NCBI GenBank assembly: GCA_017983465.1
Contig: JAGOBK010000002.1
Location: 186,001 to 250,000 of the forward strand
Direction: 5' to 3'
DNA from: Crocinitomicaceae bacterium
GTDB lineage: Bacteria; Bacteroidota; Bacteroidia; Flavobacteriales_D; Crocinitomicaceae
DNA length: 64,000 bases
Shown here: positions 53,531 through 61,834 of the stretch, one piece after another
Layout of the letters: every line of letters starts with the position of its first letter
Position numbering within the stretch: the stretch's first letter is position 1
Made by a program: the position numbers and the translations under genes
The notes under the pieces: generated by a model
Database searches by the model: none
What the model was told of the DNA's origin: nothing
Seen by the model: the letters and a program-made list of their open reading frames with translations, nothing else

Positions 53531-55045
53531 ATGGATTTATATTCTGCCAAACAACGCTGGAAAGTTGTACTGATTTTCGTTTCACTCCTTATCATAGGAG
53601 CATCTTTGTTTGTGTCCAACCAAATGATTCAAAAAATCGCCGAACGCGAACGCTCAAAAGCGAAAGAATGGGCGAGCGCTCTCCGTAAGAAAGTCGAATT
53701 AGTGGAGCTCAACGCACGTATTTTTTCTTCCTTACGGGAAAGAGAACGTGAGAAAATTGAATTGGTCGTTGCCGCACAAAAAACCTTGTTGAATCCATCT
53801 GATTTATCCCTCAACCAAGATTTAGCCTTTACATTAAACATTATTGAGTCCAACAAGGACATTCCTGTCATTTTATTAAACGATGACGGAACGCTTGCTC
53901 AATTCAGGAACTTAGCTACTTCCTTTAAAGATGAAAATCATCAAAACGAAATCTTAGCCCTCGCTAAAAAATGGAGGCTTGAGGGACACGAATTCAAAAT
54001 CAATGTCTTTGGTGACATGTATATGTCCTTTATCTATGGAGAATCACAAGAATATTTGCGTTTGCAAAAACAAAGTGACTCACTAATCACTTCTTTCAAT
54101 CAAGATTTAGGGAATCAATCCAACTTAATTCCGGTATTATTCTACGATGTAAAGGAGCAAAAGGTGATTTCGAGTAATTTATCGAAGAAGGAACTAAATC
54201 CCAAGCATCTTGCCAAGACTATTTCCAATCTAAAAGCACAAAACGAACCGATTCGCATCAATTTTGGTGAAGGAGAAAAAGTGCTTTATTTCAGTGATAG
54301 TCCTGAAGTCAAGCAACTCATTTGGCTACCATATATCCAATTTGGCGTAGTTGGATTAATCGTCATCATCGGCTACTTATTGTTTTCCACTTATCGAAAA
54401 GCTGAACAGAATCAAGTTTGGGCTGGACTCGCGAAAGAAACGGCGCATCAACTCGGCACTCCCCTATCCTCTTTAATGGCTTGGGTGAGTTACTTAGAAA
54501 ATGAAGACGTGGATCCAATGGTTCCGAGAGAAATGCAAAAAGACTTGCAGCGTTTGGAAAAGATTACTGATCGATTCTCCAAAATAGGATCCGGTGCAAA
54601 ATTGGTGGAAGAAGACTTTGTCTTTACCATTGAAAACAACTTAAATTACTTAAAAGCAAGGCTTTCCGATAAAATAGACATTGAATTCACGGTAGAAGGA
54701 CAGCGTCCAATGATTGTTCTACACAACCGCTCTTTAATGGAATGGGTCGTAGAAAACATTTGTAAAAATGCTGTTGATGCCATGGGAGGAGTTGGTAAAT
54801 TAAAAGTGCACATCAAAGAAGTAGCAGAATGGGTACATGTGGACATCACTGATACCGGAAAAGGATTAACAGCTAAACAAATCAAATCCATTTTTCAGCC
54901 TGGTTATTCTACTAAAAAACGTGGCTGGGGACTTGGACTCACCTTAGTGAAACGCATCGTCGAAGAATACCACAAAGGAAGGGTGTTTGTCGTTGCATCG
55001 GAGCTAGAGAAAGGAACAACTTTTAGAATCAGCATTCCACACTAG
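53531..55045 (+). CDS. membrane sensor histidine kinase
   Basis: 504 residues. TM1 is at about 11-29, an extracytoplasmic sensor region of about 220 residues follows with a coiled-coil-like start (ERERSKAKEWASALRKKVELVELNAR), and TM2 is at about 255-276. The H-box is KETAHQLGTPLSSL with His296, a form common in Bacteroidota kinases. The ATPase domain has the N-box VENICKNAVDAMGG, G1 DTGKGL, F-box IFQPGYSTK and G2 GWGLGLTLV. No response regulator is adjacent, so it is an orphan in this window. It lies between a glycosyltransferase and a crotonase gene. The sensor domain does not match a family I can name, so the ligand is unknown. Confidence 0.9.
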   Translation: MDLYSAKQRWKVVLIFVSLLIIGASLFVSNQMIQKIAERERSKAKEWASALRKKVELVELNARIFSSLREREREKIELVVAAQKTLLNPSDLSLNQDLAFTLNIIESNKDIPVILLNDDGTLAQFRNLATSFKDENHQNEILALAKKWRLEGHEFKINVFGDMYMSFIYGESQEYLRLQKQSDSLITSFNQDLGNQSNLIPVLFYDVKEQKVISSNLSKKELNPKHLAKTISNLKAQNEPIRINFGEGEKVLYFSDSPEVKQLIWLPYIQFGVVGLIVIIGYLLFSTYRKAEQNQVWAGLAKETAHQLGTPLSSLMAWVSYLENEDVDPMVPREMQKDLQRLEKITDRFSKIGSGAKLVEEDFVFTIENNLNYLKARLSDKIDIEFTVEGQRPMIVLHNRSLMEWVVENICKNAVDAMGGVGKLKVHIKEVAEWVHVDITDTGKGLTAKQIKSIFQPGYSTKKRGWGLGLTLVKRIVEEYHKGRVFVVASELEKGTTFRISIPH

Positions 55046-55091
55046 AAACCGAACGAAAATTTCTCGCTATTTTAGCAAACAAATTCATTTT

Positions 55092-55868
55092 ATGTATCAA
55101 CTCATCCTTGCCGAAGTAAAAAACCACATTGGTTACATCACGATTAATCGTCCAAACCAGTTAAACGCCCTGAATAAAGACACCATTGCAGAATTGCATG
55201 CTGCTTTAGATGCTTTCAATCAAGATTCATCCGTTGGAGCGATCATTTTAACGGGTTCAGGAGAAAAAGCATTCGTAGCTGGGGCAGACATCAAAGAATT
55301 TGCTGATTTTACAATTTCTCAGGGAGGTGAATTAGCTGTAACGGGTCAAACGACACTATTTGATTTCATTGAAAACCTCAGCACACCTGTCATCGCTGCC
55401 GTAAATGGTTTTGCTTTAGGTGGAGGATTGGAATTAGCAATGGCAGCTCATATCCGTGTCGCATCAAGCAATGCACGCATGGGATTACCAGAAGTTTCTT
55501 TGGGTGTAATTCCAGGATATGGCGGAACACAAAGACTTCCGCAATTGATTGGAAAAGGAAAGGCAAATGAAATCATTTTCACAGCAGGAATGCTGAAAGC
55601 AGATGAAGCCTTACAGTGGGGATTGGTCAACCATGTAGTTGAACAACCTGAATTAATGACCAAATGCGAGGAAATCGCACAAAAAATATTGGCAAATTCC
55701 CCAATGGCGATTGCTGCAGCGATTCGCTCCGTAAATGCCGGATTCCAAGATGGTGTAAATGGATACGAAACTGAAATCGAATCCTTTGCTCAATGTTTCG
55801 GAACGAAGGAATTCGTGGAGGGTACAACTGCATTTTTAGAAAAACGCAAAGCGAATTTCAGAGGCTAA
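55092..55868 (+). CDS. enoyl-CoA hydratase/isomerase (crotonase) family protein
   Basis: 258 residues, full-length crotonase fold. Oxyanion-hole strands AFVAGADIKEF and GFALGGGLELAMAAHIRVAS are intact. The two catalytic glutamates of enoyl-CoA hydratase are at the expected places, in GGGLELA and in LPEVSLGVIPGYGGTQRLP. The C-terminus FVEGTTAFLEKRKANF matches short-chain enoyl-CoA hydratases. The role is hydration of trans-2-enoyl-CoA in fatty-acid or amino-acid breakdown. The stop TAA abuts the ATG of the flippase gene without a gap. Confidence 0.92.
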   Translation: MYQLILAEVKNHIGYITINRPNQLNALNKDTIAELHAALDAFNQDSSVGAIILTGSGEKAFVAGADIKEFADFTISQGGELAVTGQTTLFDFIENLSTPVIAAVNGFALGGGLELAMAAHIRVASSNARMGLPEVSLGVIPGYGGTQRLPQLIGKGKANEIIFTAGMLKADEALQWGLVNHVVEQPELMTKCEEIAQKILANSPMAIAAAIRSVNAGFQDGVNGYETEIESFAQCFGTKEFVEGTTAFLEKRKANFRG

Positions 55869-57332
55869 ATGAGCAATCCCATTCGTAAATTAATTAGTCA
55901 GACTGCCGTCTATGGACTTTCTTCCATTGTCGGGCGTTTGTTGAACTATTTATTGGTTCCTTTATATACGAGTGTTTTCACAGATCCAGCACATTACGGA
56001 GTGGTTTCCGAATTATACGCGTGGGTGGCCTTTCTGATTGTCATTTTAACCTTTGGAATGGAAACCGCCTTTTTTCGCTTCATTCAAACCAGCGAAAACA
56101 AGCAACAGACCTATTTGAATTCACTCGCAACCGTCCTTGGACTCAATGTCTTCTTCTTTGCCATTTTATTATTCTTCAATAATGACATCGCCTCCTTTAT
56201 GCTCTATGAAGGACACAATGAATACATCATTTTACTCGGGATTATCGTTTGCATCGATGCGATTTCCGCCATTCCTTTAGCAAAATTGCGGGTAGAAGAG
56301 AAGTCTTTGCGATTTGTCAGTATTCAAATTACGTCTATTCTCGTCAACGTAGGATTGAATCTATTCCTCATGCTCTATCTTTTCGATCCAGAGCGACCAG
56401 AAGAAGGGGTTCTTTTTATTCTCCTTGCAAATCTATGTGCCTCACTTGTCAAGCCATTGATGCTGTACGATTCGTTTAATTTATCGGGAATAAAAATCAA
56501 CTGGACAGAAATCAAGTTGATGTTGTTTTATTCCTTTCCTCTTGTCATTGGTAGTTTTGCTGGAATCATCAATGAGACCATTGATCGAATTCTTCTGAAA
56601 CAAATCATTTATAATCCATCAGATATCAGCACCTTACATAGCGCTGAAGCGGAAGTAGGAATTTACAGCGCTTGTTACAAATTAGCCATGCTAGTGACGA
56701 TTTTACTACAGGCCTATCGGTATGCGGCCGAACCTTTCTTTTTCAATCAAATGAAGAACGAAGACCGAAATGTGATTTATGTAAAAGTCATGAATCTCTT
56801 CGTCGCGACAGTTTGTCTTGTCTTCTTGTTTGTCAGTTTGAATATCGACTTATTTAAGCACTTCATACAGAACAAAAGCTATTGGGCAGGATTACCCGTT
56901 GTTCCTATTCTTCTTTTGGCAAATGTCTTTCTTGGAATTTACTATAATCAAAGCATCTGGTACAAATTAAGTGGGAAAACACAATATGGAGCATATATTG
57001 CATTAATTGGCGCTTCCTTAACGATTGGCATCAACATCCTTTTTATTCCAAAATACGGGTATATGGCGAGTGCATGGGCAACGTTCATTGTTTACGCCGT
57101 TCAAATGGTTATTTCCTATTTTCTCGGACAGAAACACTACCCTATTCCGTACAATCTCAAGAAATTCTTCTTGTATTTGGGAGTAGCACTCATCATTTAT
57201 GCGATCGGTTCCAGAATTCATTTCGAGCGTTATTTTGCACAGTTCATCCTTCAAAATACATTGTTATTGGGATACGTACTCTTTGTTTTTAAAATGGAAC
57301 GACATTCCTTTTCTAACAAGCTTCGCGTGTAA
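55869..57332 (+). CDS. Wzx-like polysaccharide/oligosaccharide flippase (MOP superfamily)
   Basis: 487 residues with about 12-14 membrane helices. The start SNPIRKLISQTAVYGLSSIVGRLLNYLLVPLYT is the classical N-terminus of the polysaccharide-transport family (an R-N-Y-L-P-L pattern in TM1). The second half repeats the layout (FFFNQMKNEDRNVIYVKVMN, NQSIWYKLSGKTQYGA, YGYMASAWATFIVYAVQMVISYFLG). Such proteins flip undecaprenyl-linked O-antigen or exopolysaccharide units. Together with the GT4 gene three positions earlier it fits cell-surface glycan assembly. It starts immediately at the crotonase stop codon. Confidence 0.88.
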   Translation: MSNPIRKLISQTAVYGLSSIVGRLLNYLLVPLYTSVFTDPAHYGVVSELYAWVAFLIVILTFGMETAFFRFIQTSENKQQTYLNSLATVLGLNVFFFAILLFFNNDIASFMLYEGHNEYIILLGIIVCIDAISAIPLAKLRVEEKSLRFVSIQITSILVNVGLNLFLMLYLFDPERPEEGVLFILLANLCASLVKPLMLYDSFNLSGIKINWTEIKLMLFYSFPLVIGSFAGIINETIDRILLKQIIYNPSDISTLHSAEAEVGIYSACYKLAMLVTILLQAYRYAAEPFFFNQMKNEDRNVIYVKVMNLFVATVCLVFLFVSLNIDLFKHFIQNKSYWAGLPVVPILLLANVFLGIYYNQSIWYKLSGKTQYGAYIALIGASLTIGINILFIPKYGYMASAWATFIVYAVQMVISYFLGQKHYPIPYNLKKFFLYLGVALIIYAIGSRIHFERYFAQFILQNTLLLGYVLFVFKMERHSFSNKLRV

Positions 57333-57390
57333 TCTGAGAGGGCTCAAAACTTTTTATTCGAAAGTTTGTTCTCTAATCACCGAATCAGCT

Positions 57391-57398
57391 TAAATTTG
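57391..57398 (+). promoter_or_regulatory. -7 element (TAAATTTG) of dxs
   Basis: TAAATTTG ends 4 bases before the dxs ATG. A TTTG at 57365-57368 leaves a 22-base spacer. The start of transcription would fall at or within a few bases of the ATG, so the mRNA may be leaderless. Confidence 0.5.
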
Positions 57399-57402
57399 TT
57401 AA

Positions 57403-59361
57403 ATGGCATCACATTCTTACCAAGCAGGTCCATTTTTGGAGCAAATCAATACTCCAAATGACTTGCGTGAAAAATTCACGGAGGAACAACTTCCACAAGT
57501 AGCTGACGAATTGCGTCAGTACATCGTTGATGTCATCTCTGAAATTGGAAATAGTCATTTCGGAGCAAGTTTAGGTGTTGTTGAACTTTCAGTAGCACTT
57601 CATTACGTATTTAATACTCCTGAAGATCAGTTGGTTTGGGACGTTGGACACCAAGCTTACGGACACAAAATCCTAACCGGAAGACGCGATCAATTTCACA
57701 CAAACCGATTAAAAGGAGGAATTTCTGGTTTTCCAAAAAGATCAGAAAGCAAATATGATACTTTTGGTGTTGGACATTCATCCACATCCATTTCTGCTGC
57801 GTTAGGAATGGCCGTTGCCAACCGATATAAAGGAGAAACACAACGTCAACACGTGGCGATTATTGGCGATGGAGCCATGACTGCTGGATTAGCATTCGAA
57901 GGAATGAACCACGCAGGATTCGAAAAAGACGCGAATTTATTGGTTGTCCTAAACGACAACTGCATGTCCATTGACCCCAATGTCGGCGCACTCAAAGAAT
58001 ATTTAACGGATATCACAACTTCACATACCTATAATAAGGTAAAAGAAGAAGTTTGGAAATTATTGGGGAAAATCTCCAAATTCGGTCCAGATGCGCAAAC
58101 CATCGCTTCCAAAGTTTCACATGCCTTGAAAGGAACATTGTTGAATCAAAGCAACCTATTTGAATCATTAAATTTCAGGTATTTTGGTCCAGTTGACGGA
58201 CACGATGTTGTTGGATTGGCGAAAGTAATGGCCGATTTAAAAGACATCCCTGGTCCAAAGATTTTACATTGCATTACCCGTAAAGGTGCAGGATACAAGT
58301 TTTCTGAAGAAGGAAATCCTACTAAATGGCATGCTCCAGGTGTATTTAATAAAGAGACAGGAGAAATTGTCAAAATCATCCCTAAATCTCCTCAACCACC
58401 GAAGTACCAAGATGTTTTTGGACATACCATTGTTGAGTTAGCAGAGAAAAACGATAAAATCATGGGTGTTACCCCTGCGATGCCTTCGGGATGTTCTTTG
58501 AATATTATGATGGCCGCAATGCCGGAACGCAGTTTCGACGTAGGTATTGCTGAGCAACATGCCGTGACATTTAGTGCAGGATTGGCAACTCAAGGTTTGG
58601 TTCCATTTTGTAACATCTATTCATCATTTATGCAGCGTGCATTCGACCAAGTATTGCACGATGTCGCATTGCAAAACTTAAACGTGGTATTCTGTTTGGA
58701 TCGCGGCGGACTTGTTGGAGCAGATGGTGCAACACACCATGGAGCTTACGATTTAGCATATATGCGTTGCATTCCTAACATGGTCGTATCGGCACCGATG
58801 AATGAAGAAGAGCTTCGTAATTTAATGTATACTGCTCAATTAAAGGATCAAGGTCCATTCTCCATTCGTTATCCACGCGGGAACGGGGTGATGACTGATT
58901 GGAAAACTCCATTAAAAGAAATACGCATCGGTGAAGGAAGAAAAGTGAGTGTCGGTGATGACGTAGCTATTTTGACCATCGGACATCCTGGAAATTTTGC
59001 ACAAGAAGCCATTCAAGAGTTAAAACAAAGTGGAATTTCTGTTGCACATTATGACATGCGTTTTGTCAAGCCAATTGATGAAGTCATGTTACATGAGGTT
59101 TTCTCAAAGTTCAAACATGTCGTTACTATCGAAGACGGTTGTTTAATGGGTGGATTCGGATCAGCTGTAATTGAATTCATGGTGGATCAAAAATACCAAG
59201 CAGAAGTAGTTCGACTAGGTATCCCAGATGAATACGTACACCACGGAACACAGGAAGAATTATGGGCTGATTGTGGTTTTGATACCCCAGCAATTGTAAA
59301 AGCAGTTAAGAATATTGTCAAATTCGAAAACAAATCAGCTTCGAATCAAAAAGTGAGCTAA
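57403..59361 (+). CDS. dxs: 1-deoxy-D-xylulose-5-phosphate synthase
   Basis: 652 residues, full length for DXS. It condenses pyruvate and glyceraldehyde 3-phosphate to DXP, the first step of the MEP isoprenoid pathway, using thiamine diphosphate. The sequence has QLVWDVGHQAYGHKILTGRR and the ThDP motif GDGAMTAGLAFEGMNHAG ... NDNCMSI. The transketolase middle domain shows DVGIAEQHAVTFSAGLA with the catalytic glutamate, and DRGGLVGADGATHHGAYDLAYMR. The C-terminal domain has TIEDGCLMGGFGSAV. It is complete and in its own transcription unit: 70 bases after the flippase and 127 before the MFS gene. Isoprenoids made here also feed undecaprenyl phosphate, used by the glycan genes in the window. Confidence 0.97.
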   Translation: MASHSYQAGPFLEQINTPNDLREKFTEEQLPQVADELRQYIVDVISEIGNSHFGASLGVVELSVALHYVFNTPEDQLVWDVGHQAYGHKILTGRRDQFHTNRLKGGISGFPKRSESKYDTFGVGHSSTSISAALGMAVANRYKGETQRQHVAIIGDGAMTAGLAFEGMNHAGFEKDANLLVVLNDNCMSIDPNVGALKEYLTDITTSHTYNKVKEEVWKLLGKISKFGPDAQTIASKVSHALKGTLLNQSNLFESLNFRYFGPVDGHDVVGLAKVMADLKDIPGPKILHCITRKGAGYKFSEEGNPTKWHAPGVFNKETGEIVKIIPKSPQPPKYQDVFGHTIVELAEKNDKIMGVTPAMPSGCSLNIMMAAMPERSFDVGIAEQHAVTFSAGLATQGLVPFCNIYSSFMQRAFDQVLHDVALQNLNVVFCLDRGGLVGADGATHHGAYDLAYMRCIPNMVVSAPMNEEELRNLMYTAQLKDQGPFSIRYPRGNGVMTDWKTPLKEIRIGEGRKVSVGDDVAILTIGHPGNFAQEAIQELKQSGISVAHYDMRFVKPIDEVMLHEVFSKFKHVVTIEDGCLMGGFGSAVIEFMVDQKYQAEVVRLGIPDEYVHHGTQEELWADCGFDTPAIVKAVKNIVKFENKSASNQKVS

Positions 59362-59452
59362 TTTACTTTTCAAGACTTATTCCAGACATTTTTCACATTT
59401 AATTTATATTTTCGTTCGAAAATAATTGGAAAAACGGAGTCTGTTTTTCTAA

Positions 59453-59473
59453 TTATTGTAAATTGGACAATAA
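59453..59473 (+). promoter_or_regulatory. palindromic operator candidate TTATTGT-N7-ACAATAA before the MFS gene
   Basis: A perfect inverted repeat with 7-bp arms, extendable to 9 bp (59451-59475), lies just upstream of the GTG start of the sugar transporter. The same core (ATTGT-N7-ACAAT) occurs twice before susC (61646 and 61774). A Nudix-type regulator is encoded between them. Confidence 0.65.
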
Positions 59474-59488
59474 TTTAAATCAGCTACT

Positions 59489-60913
59489 GTGAAAAAAACG
59501 AACTTTGGTGCTTTCGGCACACTCATCACTATTTTCTTTTTCTGGGGATTTGTTGCCGCGAGTAACGACATCTTAATTCCCGTTTTCAAAAAAGCCTTAA
59601 ACCTGAGTCAATTTGAATCTCAATTGATTTCATTTGCCTTTTATGTAGCGTATACAGTCGGGTCTATCCTCTATTTTGCCATATCCGCACTACTGAAAAA
59701 AGATATCTTGAATAAAATCGGTTACCGAAACGGGCTTGCACTTGGATTAATTATTTCAGCGGTTGGTACCTTGTTGTTTATCCCTGCTTCCAATAATGCT
59801 TCATTTATCATGTTGATTTCTGGATTATTCATCGTTGGACTTGGTTTTGCATTACAACAAATTGCTGCCAATCCCCTTGCGATACAAATGGGAGATCCAT
59901 CAAAAGGAAATATCCGTTTGAGCATGGCTGGAGGAATTAACAATGTTGGAACCACTATTGGTCCTGTGATTGTTTCCTTTGCAATTTTCGGCGGAGTTTC
60001 TTCCGGAGAAACAACACTGAATTTAGCCGCAGTACAAACACCATATATCTGTTTGGGAATAGCCTTTGTTGTTGCTGCCATCTTCTTTAAGTTTTCTTCC
60101 GTTCCAGATCGCATCGAAGGTTCCTCTTCAGAAGGCGCTGGAAAAATCATGGAAACACTTCGTCATCCACAAGTATTATTAGGGATGCTTGCCATCTTTC
60201 TCTATGTAGGTGTTGAAGTAGCTACAGTGAGTAATTTACCTGAATTTATGAAACAAAAACTTGGGACAGCAGAAGGTGCCGTGGCTCCTTTTGTTTCCTT
60301 GTATTGGGCAAGTTTAATGATTGGACGTTGGACTTCCGCCGCAGGAGTTTTCGACTTGAGCAAATCCATGAAAACCGTTTTAGGAATTGTTCTTCCGTTT
60401 GTAGCGTTTGGAATATTCGCCGGAGCAAACATCATAGGTGGAAACGACATCAATGAATTATATCCTTATTTGGGTATTGTTGTCCTTTTAATTGTTGCTG
60501 ATTATGCAAGTGCAGGAAATCCAGTAAAACAAATTATGATCTACTCTAGTTTAGGGGCTATTGCACTAGCAATCGGAATATTTAGTTCCGGAATGATTAG
60601 TGTTTTTGCATTTATTTCAGTTGGGATATTTTGTAGCACCTTGTGGCCATGTATCTTTACCTTGTCCATTGCAGGAATGGGTGAAAACACCAACACTGCA
60701 TCCAGTCTACTTATCATGATGATTATGGGTGGTGGATTCATTTCTGTCCTTCAAGGCGCATTAGCTGACGACAACGTCCTAGGAATTCAACAGTCCTATT
60801 GGTTAGGAGTTGTTTGCTTTGTTTATCTTGTTTTCTTTGCTTGGACTGTCAGTAAAATCCTACAAAAAAGAGGTGTTGATATTTTCTCCACTGAAAAAGT
60901 TTCTGGACATTAA
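59489..60913 (+). CDS. FHS-type sugar MFS transporter (FucP/GlcP-like)
   Basis: 474 residues with 12 predicted membrane helices, starting at GTG 59489 (the only start that keeps TM1 whole). The fucose-galactose-glucose:H+ symporter signature is clear: FFFWGFVAASNDILIPVFK in TM1, QFESQLISFAFYVAYTVGS, NKIGYRNGLALGL, and GLGFALQQIAANPLAIQMG followed by LSMAGGINNVGTTIGP. The acidic residue in the TM1 segment (ND) and the Asn/Gln-rich TM4-5 region are where FucP binds sugar and proton. The substrate may be fucose, glucose, galactose or an amino sugar; sequence alone does not decide. It is followed after 18 bases by the Nudix regulator and is preceded by a palindrome shared with the susC upstream region. 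Confidence 0.88.
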   Translation: MKKTNFGAFGTLITIFFFWGFVAASNDILIPVFKKALNLSQFESQLISFAFYVAYTVGSILYFAISALLKKDILNKIGYRNGLALGLIISAVGTLLFIPASNNASFIMLISGLFIVGLGFALQQIAANPLAIQMGDPSKGNIRLSMAGGINNVGTTIGPVIVSFAIFGGVSSGETTLNLAAVQTPYICLGIAFVVAAIFFKFSSVPDRIEGSSSEGAGKIMETLRHPQVLLGMLAIFLYVGVEVATVSNLPEFMKQKLGTAEGAVAPFVSLYWASLMIGRWTSAAGVFDLSKSMKTVLGIVLPFVAFGIFAGANIIGGNDINELYPYLGIVVLLIVADYASAGNPVKQIMIYSSLGAIALAIGIFSSGMISVFAFISVGIFCSTLWPCIFTLSIAGMGENTNTASSLLIMMIMGGGFISVLQGALADDNVLGIQQSYWLGVVCFVYLVFFAWTVSKILQKRGVDIFSTEKVSGH

Positions 60914-60931
60914 TATTTTGTAGTTGTGAGC

Positions 60932-61627
60932 ATGTATCGCATTGATTTTAATGATTTTTTCACCTCGGCATTTTCCGTGGATTGCATCCTCTTTGGGTAT
61001 TCAGAAGGAGAGATTAAAGCCCTTTTGATCAAAAGAGCTATGCAGCCATTCGAGAATCTTTGGGCAATTCCAGGTGATTTGATATATCCAGATGAGGATT
61101 TGGAACAAGCAGCTGAACGCGTTTTATTCGAGTTGACAGGACTCAATAACATCGCGATGCACCAATCTCAAACCTTTGGCAAACCCAATAGACATCCACA
61201 GGGACGTGTCATCACCATCTCTTATTTTGCTTTGTTACGCATCGAAGATTTTGAAGTCAAAGCGTCTTCTTGGGCCGGAGATGTCCAATGGGTTTCATTG
61301 AAAAACATGCCGGATTTAGCATTTGATCATAACCACATACTCTCAAGTACGTATGAAATGCTCAAACTAAAACTTCAAAACGAACCTATTTGTTTTGATT
61401 TACTTCCGGAGCGATTTACACTGAATGAATTTCAACAATTGTATGAATTTGCATTTGATCAAGCATTTGACAAAGCGAACTTCAGGAAGAAGATAAAATA
61501 CATTCCCCTTATTGCACATGACGAAAAACAACAGAATGTTAAACATCGTCCAGCAAAACTTTTCTCCTTTGATAAAATTGCATACAACGAAGGAATCGAA
61601 CAAAATCGATACACTTTCAAAATGTAA
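60932..61627 (+). CDS. Nudix-derived transcriptional regulator (NrtR/AraR type)
   Basis: 231 residues from the ATG at 60932; a GTG two codons earlier (60926) is also possible. Residues about 12-145 form a Nudix fold (DCILFGYSEGEIKALLIKRAMQPFENLWAIPGDLI). The Nudix box lacks key catalytic acids: where RExxEE is expected it reads RVLFEL. The C-terminal part (about 150-231; ERFTLNEFQQLYEFAFDQAFDKANFRKKI ... LFSFDK) is the winged-helix domain of NrtR-like regulators. In Bacteroides the arabinose regulator AraR has this Nudix-wHTH form. Sitting between a sugar MFS gene and susC, it very likely controls both in response to a sugar or sugar phosphate. Loss of the acids argues for ligand sensing, not hydrolysis. 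Confidence 0.87.
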   Translation: MYRIDFNDFFTSAFSVDCILFGYSEGEIKALLIKRAMQPFENLWAIPGDLIYPDEDLEQAAERVLFELTGLNNIAMHQSQTFGKPNRHPQGRVITISYFALLRIEDFEVKASSWAGDVQWVSLKNMPDLAFDHNHILSSTYEMLKLKLQNEPICFDLLPERFTLNEFQQLYEFAFDQAFDKANFRKKIKYIPLIAHDEKQQNVKHRPAKLFSFDKIAYNEGIEQNRYTFKM

Positions 61628-61645
61628 AAAAATAAAAATAGATAC

Positions 61646-61678
61646 TTATTGTATAATGTACAATTATTTATATATTTA
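61646..61678 (+). promoter_or_regulatory. operator/promoter: TTATTGT-N7-ACAATTA overlapping TTG-N19-TATATTTA
   Basis: The palindrome core ATTGT-N7-ACAAT is at 61648-61664 (one mismatch in the outer arm). A promoter-like TTG (61649-61651) with TATATTTA (61671-61678) at the exact 19-base spacing overlaps it, so a bound regulator would cover the -33 and spacer. The -7 ends in A, not the usual G. It follows the regulator gene's stop by 18 bases. Confidence 0.55.
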
Positions 61679-61725
61679 CCCTGTACTAGCGAACATTTTG
61701 CATAGTCAATGGTTAAATACTTAGT

Positions 61726-61752
61726 AAAAGAGGCTCCGGCCTCTTTTTTTTT
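61726..61752 (+). terminator. intrinsic terminator between regulator and susC
   Basis: AAAAGAGGC/GCCTCTTTT forms a 9-bp perfect stem with a TCCG loop followed by T's. It ends the MFS-regulator transcript, and would also stop RNA begun at the promoter near 61646-61678. Confidence 0.92.
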
Positions 61753-61773
61753 GAAGGAAAGAATTAAAAAATG

Positions 61774-61794
61774 TTATTGTTCTTTTTACAATAA
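61774..61794 (+). promoter_or_regulatory. palindromic operator candidate TTATTGT-N7-ACAATAA before susC
   Basis: Perfect 7-bp arms around a 7-base centre, the same as the site at 59453. A TATATTTA element at 61808-61815 lies 13 bases after it, and 20 bases further is the susC ATG, so the palindrome sits where the -33 region would be. Confidence 0.65.
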
Positions 61795-61834
61795 TTGATA
61801 ATCTTTTTATATTTACGAAACTAACTAAGCTAAA

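Noticed and set aside
59430..59455. AAAAAC...GTTTTT inverted repeat after dxs as a terminator
   Set aside because: A-T pairs dominate, there is no GC stem, and the position 70-90 bases after dxs is equally explained by a promoter region.
59722..60150. 142-codon minus-strand frame
   Set aside because: It lies inside the MFS transporter gene and has no recognisable feature.
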